From NCBI GenBank assembly GCA_030655735.1, contig JAUSPK010000183.1:1-44331 (forward strand): a stretch of 44,331 bases of DNA, read 5' to 3'. Shown piece after piece: positions 33,301-40,483 of the stretch (its first letter is position 1; each line of letters starts with the position of its first letter). The stretch comes from Syntrophales bacterium (GTDB lineage Bacteria; Desulfobacterota; Syntrophia; Syntrophales; UBA2210). The notes under the pieces were generated by a model. That model was not told the DNA's origin and made no database searches. It saw only the letters and a program-made list of their open reading frames with translations. The position numbers and the translations under genes were made by a program.

Positions 33301-34632
33301 TTACAGTATCGACAGATACTTGTCTATCTCGTAGTCACTGACGTGTGTCCGATACTGATCCCACTCCATTTTTTTGTTTGCTATGAACTTCTCGAAGATA
33401 TGATCGCCCAGTGCCTCCCTCACGAGATCGCTCTGTTCGGTAATAGCGATGGCCTCTCCCAGGCTACCGGGGAGGGAGTCGATGCCGTTGGCCTCACGTT
33501 CGGCAGCGGTCATCTCAAAGATGTCCTCTTCAATCGGGTCGGCCAGCGAGTATCCTTCCTCCATACCCTTCATGCCTGCCGCCAGCATTACCGCAAAGGC
33601 GAGGTACGGGTTGCAGGCGGGATCGGGACAGCGGAACTCCATACGAGTGGCGTTTGCCTTGCCCGGTTTGTACATCGGAACGCGGATGAGGGCGGAGCGG
33701 TTTCTCCGTGCCCATGAGATGTACACGGGGGCCTCATAGCCCGGCACCAGCCTCTTGTATGAATTAACCCACTGCGCAACGATCGATGACAGCTCTTTGG
33801 CATGTTTGAGCAGCCCCGCGATGTAGCATTTTCCTGTTTTAGACAGATAATATTTGTCGCCCGGATCGTAGAAGGCATTGCCCCCCTCTCCGAAGAGGGA
33901 TTGGTGCACGTGCATGCCGCTTCCGTTTTCGCCGAAGATGGGCTTCGGCATGAACGTGGCGTACACGCCGTGCTGCATGGCCACCTCTTTAACGGTCAGA
34001 CGGTATGTCATCGCCGCGTCGGCCATCGCAAGGGCCTCCGTATAGCGCAGATCGATCTCATGCTGGCTGGGAGCAACCTCGTGGTGGCTGTACTCCACAA
34101 TAATCCCCATGGATTCCAGGGCCGTGATCGTATCGCGCCGAAGATCGCTGGCGACATCCAGGGGGGTCAGGTCAAAGTATCCCCCTCGATCGAGGGGTTC
34201 GGTTCCCTCCGAATTTTTGAAATAGAAGAATTCAAGTTCCGGGCCCACATTCAGGGTATACCCCATATCCGCGGCCTTTTTAAGATTTCTCTTGAGCGCC
34301 CAGCGGGGGTCCCCTTCGTACGGGGTGCCGTCCGGTTTCAGGATATCGCAGAACATACGGGCGACATTCTCATCCCCGCTTGCTCGCCAGGGGAGAACCA
34401 CAAAGGTGCTCGGGTCGGGCATCGCCACCATATCGCTCTCTTCGATCCGCGCGAACCCTTCTATGGACGAGCCGTCGAAGCCCATGCCCTCTTCAAAGGC
34501 GAGCTCCAGCTCCCGGGGCGAGATGGCGAAGCTCTTGAGAACACCGAGAACATCCGTGAACCACAGGCGGACAAACTTTACATTCTTCTCCTTTACCTGT
34601 TTCAATACGTGTTCTTTGTCTTTTCCAGCCAT
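33301..34632 (-). CDS. glnA: Glutamine synthetase type I (GSI-alpha-like)
   Basis: A 443-aa glutamine synthetase forming glutamine from glutamate, ammonia and ATP, normally as a cytoplasmic dodecamer. Signatures: LWFTDVLGVLKSFAI, MGFDGSSIEGF (about 50-60), NVGPELEFFYF, HHEVAPSQHEIDLRY, FMPKPIFGENGSGMHVHQS and RNRSALIRVP. At 443 aa it is the shorter GSI-alpha form, and I see no NLYDLP adenylylation site of the GSI-beta type, so control is more likely by feedback or transcription. GGGAGGG precedes the ATG. A sigma54 promoter lies at 34688-34703 and a distal palindrome at 34801-34818. Confidence 0.97.
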   Translation of the reverse strand: MAGKDKEHVLKQVKEKNVKFVRLWFTDVLGVLKSFAISPRELELAFEEGMGFDGSSIEGFARIEESDMVAMPDPSTFVVLPWRASGDENVARMFCDILKPDGTPYEGDPRWALKRNLKKAADMGYTLNVGPELEFFYFKNSEGTEPLDRGGYFDLTPLDVASDLRRDTITALESMGIIVEYSHHEVAPSQHEIDLRYTEALAMADAAMTYRLTVKEVAMQHGVYATFMPKPIFGENGSGMHVHQSLFGEGGNAFYDPGDKYYLSKTGKCYIAGLLKHAKELSSIVAQWVNSYKRLVPGYEAPVYISWARRNRSALIRVPMYKPGKANATRMEFRCPDPACNPYLAFAVMLAAGMKGMEEGYSLADPIEEDIFEMTAAEREANGIDSLPGSLGEAIAITEQSDLVREALGDHIFEKFIANKKMEWDQYRTHVSDYEIDKYLSIL

Positions 34633-34687
34633 CTTTTTTCCCTCCCATACACGACAGGATTTGTCTTATGTTTCCCGTATACCACAA

Positions 34688-34703
34688 AGCAACATCGATG
34701 CCA
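34688..34703 (-). promoter_or_regulatory. sigma54 (-24/-12) promoter of glnA
   Basis: On the minus strand TGGCATCGATGTTGCT matches the sigma54 consensus TGGCAC-N5-TTGCW with a single change (C to T at the sixth base), and GG and GC have the exact required spacing. Transcription should start near 34677, about 45 nt before the glnA ATG. It lies in the 205-bp gap between the sigma54 activator gene and glnA. Confidence 0.85.
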
Positions 34704-34800
34704 GCACGTACCGCAACGTGACAAGGCAAGGCATGCGCTTGATATATTGGGGGTTTTTGTCGAAGAAACCGAAGGCCGATGCGCCCAGTTTTATGATCAG

Positions 34801-34818
34801 GGTACATATTTGTAGGAT
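34801..34818. promoter_or_regulatory. Candidate upstream activator site of glnA
   Basis: GGTACATATTTGTAGGAT contains the palindrome TACA-N4-TGTA (34803-34814), centred 119 bp upstream of the -12 GC of the glnA sigma54 promoter. The same box, with 15 of 18 bases shared, lies 117 bp upstream of the GSIII sigma54 promoter (41771-41788). This is the distance range from which bacterial enhancer-binding proteins act by looping. Confidence 0.7.
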
Positions 34819-34837
34819 AAAAACGCTGTGACTACCT

Positions 34838-36400
34838 CTATGTTCGAAACCGCCGGGGATCGATCCCATACTTGCTGATGCGGAGCCCTATAATCCTTTC
34901 TGTGAGACCGAGATTCTTGGCGGCCTTGGCCATATTGCCGCGGGATGTCTTGAGGGCATCCATAATGAGGTCATGTTCCAGATGATCCAACTCTTCCTGC
35001 AGGGTGCCGCTGAACGATGTTCCCGAATAGCCCGATGTCTGAAGCGACGGTGGGAGGTGATAGCCGTAAATGACGCCGTCGGTACTCAGGAGCGATGCCC
35101 GTTCTATGCAGTTTTCAAGTTCCCGTACGTTCCCCGGCCAGTGGTAGCTCATAAACATGTCCAGGGCGTGCGTACAGATCCGGGATATCTGTTTGTTATT
35201 GATCTTGGAGTAGCGCTCCACGAAAAAATCGGCCAGATGGGATATATCGGTCTTCCTCTCGCGAAGGGGGGGTATATAGATGGGGAACACGTTCAGCCGG
35301 TAATACAGGTCTTCTCTGAACTTGCCCTCTTCCATAAGGGTCTCGAGATTGCGGTTTGTCGCCGCGATAATCCTGACATCCGTCTTGATCGGCGCATTCC
35401 CTCCGACCCTCTCAAATTCCCGTTCCTGCAGCACGCGCAAGAGCCGTATCTGCACGGTAGGGGAAAAATCTCCCACCTCGTCAAGGAATATGGTCCCCCC
35501 GGAGGCCATCTCAAACCGCCCCTTCCTCTGGGACACGGCTCCCGTAAAGGACCCCTTCTCATGGCCGAAGAGCTCGCTCTCAAGGACCGTCTCAGGAAGC
35601 GCCGCGCAGTTGACCTTTATAAAGGCCTTTTGGGCCCTGAGGCTGTTGTAGTGGATGGCGTTGGCGACCAGTTCCTTCCCCGTTCCGCTCTCACCTCTGA
35701 TCAGGACCGTGGCCTGGCTCTTGGACACCTGTGCTATCAGCTGGTACACGTCCTGCATTCCCTTTGATTTTCCTATGATATTGGCTGGGTGGAATTTTTC
35801 CTTGAGTTCATTCTGCAGGCGCAGGTTTTCCTGAATCAGAAGTTCGCGTTCCTCCTGTGTCTCCTGACGGAGGCGAACGGCCTGCGCGATCATCGATGCG
35901 ATCAGGGTCAAAAGCCGCATGTCTTTCTTGAGAGGAGCGGCTCCATCGAAGAGACGGTCGGCGCTTAATGTCCCTATGACCTCCCGCCCCAGTTTGATAG
36001 GCACGCAGATAAATGAGACATCCTGCTTGTTGATATCCTTCCGGGAGCCGGTACGGTCCAGAAAGAGCGGTTCGTCGGAGATGTGCGGCACGATAACGGC
36101 CTTCCCAGTCTCGACCACCTTTCCGGTGATGCCCTCTCCCACCTGGTATTTCCCGCGCCTCTTCTCTACATCGGAAAGGCCGTGAGCGGCCTCTATGTAG
36201 ATTTCTCCGCTCTTCCGGTTCAGCAGCGTCAACGTGCCATGCGACATTCCGACACGCTCCGCCAGGGTGTTGAGCACCGGGCCAACCACCTCGCGGATAT
36301 CCATGCTGCGTCCCAGTGCCTGGCTTATTTCCCACAGGAGCGACAGTTCCTCGATTTCTCTTCCCTTGGAAAGCTCTTTTTCGCTCTGGGCAGGTTTCAT
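34838..36400 (-). CDS. NifA-like sigma54-dependent activator (GAF-AAA-Fis)
   Basis: A 520-aa bacterial enhancer-binding protein. A GAF domain (about 35-175) is followed by a linker helix and the AAA+ domain: Walker A GESGTGKE (236-243), GSFTGA sigma54-contact loop (283-288), Walker B GGTIFLDE (301-308) and WPGNVRELENC (421-431). The Fis-type helix-turn-helix is at 485-515 (GNMAKAAKNLGLTERIIGLRISKYG split across two helices). This GAF-first layout without a receiver domain is NifA-like, not NtrC. The loop has GSFTGA where GAFTGA is usual. No nif genes are near; glnA lies just downstream, so it probably controls glutamine synthetases. A sigma70 promoter lies at 36455-36483. Confidence 0.93.
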   Translation of the reverse strand: MKPAQSEKELSKGREIEELSLLWEISQALGRSMDIREVVGPVLNTLAERVGMSHGTLTLLNRKSGEIYIEAAHGLSDVEKRRGKYQVGEGITGKVVETGKAVIVPHISDEPLFLDRTGSRKDINKQDVSFICVPIKLGREVIGTLSADRLFDGAAPLKKDMRLLTLIASMIAQAVRLRQETQEERELLIQENLRLQNELKEKFHPANIIGKSKGMQDVYQLIAQVSKSQATVLIRGESGTGKELVANAIHYNSLRAQKAFIKVNCAALPETVLESELFGHEKGSFTGAVSQRKGRFEMASGGTIFLDEVGDFSPTVQIRLLRVLQEREFERVGGNAPIKTDVRIIAATNRNLETLMEEGKFREDLYYRLNVFPIYIPPLRERKTDISHLADFFVERYSKINNKQISRICTHALDMFMSYHWPGNVRELENCIERASLLSTDGVIYGYHLPPSLQTSGYSGTSFSGTLQEELDHLEHDLIMDALKTSRGNMAKAAKNLGLTERIIGLRISKYGIDPRRFRT

Positions 36401-36448
36401 ATAAGACTCGTTCCCTCGCGTAGAGTAGGATTTTGCTTGGAATAATGT

Positions 36449-36460
36449 TACCAGATTGTA
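36449..36460. promoter_or_regulatory. One-mismatch palindrome on the -10 of the activator gene
   Basis: TACCAGATTGTA differs by one base from the TACA-N4-TGTA core seen at the two glutamine synthetase promoters, and the following GGAT also matches the glnA box. Its right half is the -10 element (TACAAT on the minus strand) of the activator's promoter, so binding would block RNA polymerase. One-mismatch sites are common by chance in 44 kb, so the position is the main argument. Confidence 0.4.
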
Positions 36461-36483
36461 GGATTTAACGGCCCGAAAGTCAA
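36455..36483 (-). promoter_or_regulatory. sigma70-type promoter of the NifA-like activator
   Basis: On the minus strand TTGACT (36478-36483) and TACAAT (36455-36460) are 17 bp apart, each one base off consensus. The start site is near 36448, about 48 nt before the ATG at 36400. Confidence 0.7.
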
Positions 36484-36555
36484 GTCAGAACGGCAGTGAC
36501 AGCGACTATTTTTTGCCACACGCTGTTTTGTGTCTTAGATACGCAATATTTCCAA

Positions 36556-37398
36556 TTACATAAAGCAGTGGGGGTCGCGGGCTTCAAAGATGTCAAAGCC
36601 CTGTCCGTACATAACGGCGAGACATCCGCCACAGACGGGTCGGATTGAACAGGATTGGCATGCCTGGGTCCCGGCGCGGTAACGGCGGGCGGCATCGGAA
36701 TCATATATCTCACCGATGCTCTGGTGGTAGACATTGCCGATGTATGAGGGGAACTTGCGACAGGCGTGGGCTTCTCCGTCGGGCAGAATGGCGATAAAGT
36801 TAAATGCCGCGCTGCATCCGTAGCCGGCGCAGCCTCCGAAGAGCGCCTCGCCTCGTTTATGGAGGATGATGTTGGTGAGATTATCCTTCAGGGACATCAC
36901 GGGGTTTGTCTTCGCGGCCTCGACGTAGTCGGTCAGAAAATCTCTGTATTCATCACGGCTGGGGATGGCAAGCTGCGCCCCCTCTCCGACCTGGGACAGA
37001 CGATTAAAGGTAAAGCTGTCTGCCTCGTTGCGTAATAGCTCGGCAAGGGGCAACACCTGATCGATGTTGTCTCTGGAAAGGGTGAGCATGACCTGAGCCT
37101 GAATCCCAAGGTCCCGGAGAATCGGCAAGAAGGCCAGAACATCTCTGCAATTTCCATCTCCCCGGATATAATCGTTGTATTCCTCAAGCCCCTCAAGACT
37201 GACCTGATAGTGGGACGGTTTTTGAATCTCTACTATTCGCTCCAGGGTTTCCCGTGGTGCGGGATTGCCAAGAATGGCCGTTACGAACCCCCGTTCGGAG
37301 GCGGCCTGGTCCAGATCAAAAAAGTGGGGGTGGAGGAGGGGGCAGGGGTTCTCGGTGGATCTTTTGTGCGGGATTAAGGGGACGGGGATAAGGGTCTC
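36556..37398 (-). pseudogene. SPASM-domain radical-SAM peptide maturase, 5'-truncated
   Basis: An open frame with strong protein character but no beginning. Recognisable sequence starts around PLLHPHFFDLDQAASERGF and continues through KPSHYQVSLEGLEEYNDYIRG, MLTLSRDN and a Cys-rich SPASM end (GGCAGYGC, HACRKF, CQSCSIRPVCGGC, HCFM). The upstream third, which should hold the CxxxCxxC cluster-binding motif, is absent. The frame joins directly to the TAG of the metallo-hydrolase gene with no ATG, GTG or TTG until a TTG at 37128. It resembles radical-SAM/SPASM enzymes that modify ribosomal peptides (SbtM-like), but without the SAM cluster it cannot be active as such. No precursor peptide gene was seen nearby. 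Confidence 0.8.
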
Positions 37399-38337
37399 CT
37401 ATGCGGCGACGAATCTGTCGCCGATCCGGGATACCCGCCCGTGCCGTTCCATTCTCAGAAGGTGTTTCTTGATCGTGATGAACTCCCACATGTATACCCA
37501 GGCGTCCACGTGGAATTTCCTGCCGTATATCAATCCCAGCCGAGCCACCTCTTCCAGCGAAAGGGGCGCGGAGAGGACGGAGAGTATCTGCCTGTCTCTC
37601 TCATCGATAACCGCCAGATAGCCGTCCATGCCTGCCCGGAATTCTTCCCTGCTGAGGGTCCCCATTTCATGGCCGGTTATGAAGAATTCGGCATCGACGT
37701 TCTCTACCTCCCGGCACGATGAGATAAACTGATCGATATCGCCGTCGGACCCGGCATACCAGGGCCCGAACGGTGTGAGATCCAGATCCGCCACATAGAT
37801 CGCGCCGTACCGGGGGAAGTACATGCAACTGAAACCGCCTGAGTGTCCCGGGGCGCCGATGACGTGCATCTGCGTCTTTCCGAAATCCAGGACTTCCCCC
37901 CATTTGTATTCCCCATCCAGCCGGGCGGTTGAGAGCCACCATTCGTGGTTGTTCTGGGGGGAATAGGGGCTTCTCTCGGTCGTGGGGTCGGCGATCCGCC
38001 CAAGCCAGCCATCGACCCACTCCTTCCCGTACACCTCCTCTATGCCGATGACCGGGGGGATCGCCCTCCTGTCGCGAAAGCAGGGGGCCTCCTTGTCGTT
38101 GATGAGGATTCTGGATTCATCGAAGAGATAATTGTAGGAGATATGGTCAAAGTGAAAATGCGTGTTGAACACCATGTCGACATGGTGCTTCTTTTTCAGT
38201 TCGGTCAGTCGCTGCTGCCCCGCTCCGGGATCGACCAGGACCTTCACGTCATCGTCGATAAAAATAGAACGACAGTACGGGTATCGACTGCCGTCTTCTC
38301 CATCTACAACCTTTATAGGGCCGAATTGGAGTGTAAT
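37399..38337 (-). CDS. MBL-fold metallo-hydrolase, probably starting at ATT
   Basis: A metallo-beta-lactamase-fold hydrolase of 312 aa if started at ATT 38337 (numbering used here). The zinc motif HFHFDH is at 60-65; further metal-site residues are in GAPGHSGGFS and ITGHEMG. The family N-terminus runs through FGPIKVV and RYPYCRSIFIDDDVKVLVDPG, all upstream of the first usable GTG (38247). No ATG, GTG or TTG exists in frame before that, but AGGAG lies 7 bp before the ATT. A promoter with a perfect palindrome lies at 38400-38428. The substrate is unknown. The C-terminal helices may be a winged-helix-like region. Confidence 0.8.
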   Translation of the reverse strand: MTLQFGPIKVVDGEDGSRYPYCRSIFIDDDVKVLVDPGAGQQRLTELKKKHHVDMVFNTHFHFDHISYNYLFDESRILINDKEAPCFRDRRAIPPVIGIEEVYGKEWVDGWLGRIADPTTERSPYSPQNNHEWWLSTARLDGEYKWGEVLDFGKTQMHVIGAPGHSGGFSCMYFPRYGAIYVADLDLTPFGPWYAGSDGDIDQFISSCREVENVDAEFFITGHEMGTLSREEFRAGMDGYLAVIDERDRQILSVLSAPLSLEEVARLGLIYGRKFHVDAWVYMWEFITIKKHLLRMERHGRVSRIGDRFVAA

Positions 38338-38399
38338 GTCACTTCTCCTTTGTGGGTTGCTTTCCGATACGCCCCTGCCGCGTATCTCTGAGGGCCCAT

Positions 38400-38428
38400 G
38401 ATATACCTGTCAATGCTGGACAGGTCAA
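38400..38428 (-). promoter_or_regulatory. Promoter of the metallo-hydrolase gene with a palindrome filling the spacer
   Basis: On the minus strand TTGACC (38423-38428) and TATATC (38400-38405) are 17 bp apart. The perfect inverted repeat ACCTGTC-N7-GACAGGT (38405-38425) covers the whole spacer and touches both hexamers, a classic place for a repressor or a MerR-type activator. The transcription start near 38393 fits translation from ATT at 38337. Confidence 0.55.
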
Positions 38429-38442
38429 CCATTTGTCGATAT

Positions 38443-38540
38443 TTTTGTCCTGGAATTTTCATCCGTCCGGCGGCAGAATACCTGACAGGAAATGTGTCAG
38501 GGCATGTGGCAGGGAAGATACCCTGAGTTGCCTGCGCATG
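38443..38540. repeat. Imperfect dispersed repeat, copy A
   Basis: About 100 bp that aligns with 40635-40740 in the same orientation. Shared blocks include CTGGAATTT, CCGTCCGG, GGCA-AAT-CCT, TCAGGG, GTGGCAG-GAAGAT and GTTGC-TGCG, with an indel in the middle. Copy A lies between the metallo-hydrolase and gdhA, copy B just before the cupin, so the two flank gdhA. Confidence 0.75.
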
Positions 38541-38647
38541 CCCAGGTCCCTTCCGGGTCTTTGTCTGGCATAGTGTTCTTGCTTTCCGCACGACACAATT
38601 GTACTATCCACTTAAAGGTAGCGTTCTCTGAAACTTCCCCCCCTCCA

Positions 38648-38700
38648 ATCCACCTATGAAGCTGGCCTGCGTGTGCGATAGCATGTGCCATTTCCCCTCT
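38648..38700. repeat. Local imperfect repeat, first copy
   Basis: Matches 38833-38885, 185 bp downstream, in direct orientation. The shared core is ATGAA-CTGG-CTGCGTGTG-GAT-G-A-GTGCC. No coding sense was found in either strand. Confidence 0.55.
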
Positions 38701-38832
38701 GACGGAGAGAGAAATTGCGTATACGTAAGTTCCTTTCACATATCCCCCTGGTTATGATGTTTTTGTTTGCATTAACAACACAATGGTAGTATTTACTAAA
38801 ATGTAGTGTTCATTCAAACGCCACGCTATCCG

Positions 38833-38885
38833 ATTCACCCATGAATCTGGTCTGCGTGTGGGATGGGCACGTGCCGCTCTGTTGG
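38833..38885. repeat. Local imperfect repeat, second copy
   Basis: Second member of the pair described at 38648-38700. It lies about 85-137 bp upstream of the putative gdhA -10. Confidence 0.55.
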
Positions 38886-38969
38886 GAAGTTCTAACGGCT
38901 GTTTTTATATGGCGGTTCGGTGCGTCGTGATACCAGGATGAGACTGCCTCGCGGCAGGCAGTAGGACTG

Positions 38970-38975
38970 TATAAT
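38970..38975 (+). promoter_or_regulatory. Candidate -10 element of gdhA
   Basis: A perfect TATAAT with no good -35 at 16-18 bp; that position is occupied by a CTGCC-TCGC-GGCAG hairpin (38944-38957), suggesting activator dependence. The start site would be near 38982. An alternative upstream promoter is TTGCAT (38767-38772) with TATTTA (38790-38795), 17 bp apart. Confidence 0.4.
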
Positions 38976-38997
38976 GGTGTGAGGTGGGAGGAGAGGT

Positions 38998-39045
38998 ATG
39001 GTTCCCTTTCATACCACGATGCAGGGAGATGAAAAAAACAAATGA
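38998..39045 (+). CDS. Possible 15-codon leader peptide upstream of gdhA
   Basis: ATG at 38998 is preceded by a strong GGGAGGAG site and encodes MVPFHTTMQGDEKNK, ending 20 bp before the gdhA start. A hairpin, GGTATG (38996-39001) with CATACC (39010-39015), covers its start codon. The peptide is not rich in a single regulatory amino acid, so it may simply be chance, but ribosome site, position and hairpin together suggest a translated leader. Confidence 0.35.
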   Translation: MVPFHTTMQGDEKNK

Positions 39046-39065
39046 AATGAAGGGAGAGCTTAAGT

Positions 39066-40415
39066 ATGTCAGATTTTATGAAGATGTGTGAGGCCAATAA
39101 TACGGGAGAGCCCGAGTTTCTTCAGGCAGTTTCGGAGGTTGTTGAGTCGGTGGCACCGGTCTTGGATAAGCATCCGGAATACCGCAAGGCGAAGATTCTT
39201 GAGCGCATGGTTGAGCCTGAGAGGGTTATCATGTTCCGTGTGCCCTGGGTGGATGACAGGGGCGAGGTACAGATCAACAGGGGCTACAGACTTCAGGTGA
39301 ATAGCGCGATAGGTCCCTACAAGGGCGGTTTCCGTTTTCATCCGTCGGTCAACCTGAGCATTCTCAAGTTTCTGGGGTTTGAACAGACCTTTAAGAATGC
39401 CCTGACGACCCTTCCGATGGGAGGAGCGAAAGGCGGGTCCAATTTTGATCCCAAGGGCAAGTCGGATGTTGAGGTGATGCGTTTCTGTCATAGTTTCATG
39501 TCCGAGATATTCAGGCACATCGGTCCCAATACGGACGTCCCTGCCGGCGATATCGGTGTCGGAGGGAGGGAGATAGGGTTCCTGTTCGGGATGTATAAGA
39601 AGCTGCGCAATGAATTTACGGGCGTCCTGACCGGTAAGGGCCTTACCTGGGGCGGCAGCCTGATACGTCCTGAAGCCACGGGATACGGCGCGGTCTATTT
39701 TGCAGCGGAGATGCTTGCCACGCGTGGTGAGACCCTTGAAGGGAAGACCTGTCTCGTATCCGGTTCCGGGAATGTTGCCCAGTATACGGTGGAGAAGATT
39801 CTCGACCTGGGCGGCAAGGCGGTGACTCTGTCGGATTCTTCGGGATATATATACGATGAAGAAGGCATCGATCGCGGCAAGCTGGCTTTCATCATGGAGC
39901 TCAAGAATATCAAACGCGGTCGTATCAAGGAGTATGCCGATAAGTATCCGGGGGCAGTATATACACCGATCGATCCTGCTCTCGATTACAATCCCCTCTG
40001 GAGCCACAAGGCGGACGGTGCATTCCCCTCCGCGACCCAGAATGAGGTCAATGCGAAGGACGCGAAAAATCTTGTCGCCAACGGCATCCAGTTTGTGAGC
40101 GAGGGTGCGAACATGCCGACCGTGCCGGAAGGGGTACAGACATTCGTTGACGCCGGGATCCTGTATGCGCCCGGAAAGGCCGCGAATGCCGGCGGGGTCT
40201 CCGTCTCCGGACTTGAGATGGCCCAGAACAGCATGCGTCTGAGCTGGAGCCGCGATGAAGTGGATGACTATCTGAAGAGGATCATGAAGAGCATCCACAC
40301 CGCCTCTGTCGAGGCCGCCAGTGAGTATGGCACGCCCGGCAATTACGTCAATGGCGCCAACATAGCTGGTTTCACGAAGGTCGCAGAAGCAATGATGGCC
40401 CAAGGGGTTGTGTAA
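39066..40415 (+). CDS. gdhA: Glutamate dehydrogenase (hexameric, NADP-type)
   Basis: A 449-aa glutamate dehydrogenase forming glutamate from 2-oxoglutarate and ammonia. Signatures: GPYKGGFRFHPSVNLSILKFLGFEQ with substrate lysines, LPMGGAKGGSNFDPKGKS, DVPAGDIGVGGREIGFLFG and the Rossmann SGSGNVAQYTVEKILDLG. Length and sequence style match the 450-aa family S50I GDHs, usually NADP(H)-dependent and biosynthetic. AGGGAGAG lies 6 bp before the ATG. It is monocistronic, closed by the terminator at 40446-40483. It offers a low-affinity ammonia route beside the glutamine synthetase/glutamate synthase route encoded nearby. Confidence 0.97.
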   Translation: MSDFMKMCEANNTGEPEFLQAVSEVVESVAPVLDKHPEYRKAKILERMVEPERVIMFRVPWVDDRGEVQINRGYRLQVNSAIGPYKGGFRFHPSVNLSILKFLGFEQTFKNALTTLPMGGAKGGSNFDPKGKSDVEVMRFCHSFMSEIFRHIGPNTDVPAGDIGVGGREIGFLFGMYKKLRNEFTGVLTGKGLTWGGSLIRPEATGYGAVYFAAEMLATRGETLEGKTCLVSGSGNVAQYTVEKILDLGGKAVTLSDSSGYIYDEEGIDRGKLAFIMELKNIKRGRIKEYADKYPGAVYTPIDPALDYNPLWSHKADGAFPSATQNEVNAKDAKNLVANGIQFVSEGANMPTVPEGVQTFVDAGILYAPGKAANAGGVSVSGLEMAQNSMRLSWSRDEVDDYLKRIMKSIHTASVEAASEYGTPGNYVNGANIAGFTKVAEAMMAQGVV

Positions 40416-40445
40416 TAGAGTAGTACAGAGAGATGTTATCACCAT

Positions 40446-40483
40446 AAGGCGGCGGCTTCCATCGACGATGGGTCCGCCGCCTT
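40446..40483 (+). terminator. Terminator of gdhA
   Basis: AAGGCGGCGG (40446-40455) pairs with CCGCCGCCTT (40474-40483), and the loop carries a further CCATC/GATGG stem. The following TTATTCTAT is only moderately T-rich. It lies about 30 bp after the gdhA stop. Confidence 0.8.

Larger units (their letters stand above)
38338..39065. other. Gene-poor region upstream of gdhA
   Basis: About 730 bp without a credible protein gene. It holds the metallo-hydrolase promoter, a perfect 7-bp stem with 7-nt loop (CCTGACA 38481-38487 with TGTCAGG 38495-38501), one copy of the 100-bp repeat shared with 40635-40740, a pair of local imperfect repeats (38648-38700 and 38833-38885), and the gdhA promoter and leader. 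A one-mismatch palindrome, TACTAAAATGTA, lies at 38794-38805. Small minus-strand frames here have no family resemblance. Confidence 0.6.

Noticed and set aside
38910..38924. A sigma54-like TGGCGG...TGC upstream of gdhA
   Set aside because: The GG-to-GC spacing is one base short, which normally abolishes sigma54 recognition.
39069..40445. A 458-codon open frame antisense to gdhA
   Set aside because: It is a mirror of the gdhA codon pattern with no recognisable motif or ribosome site.
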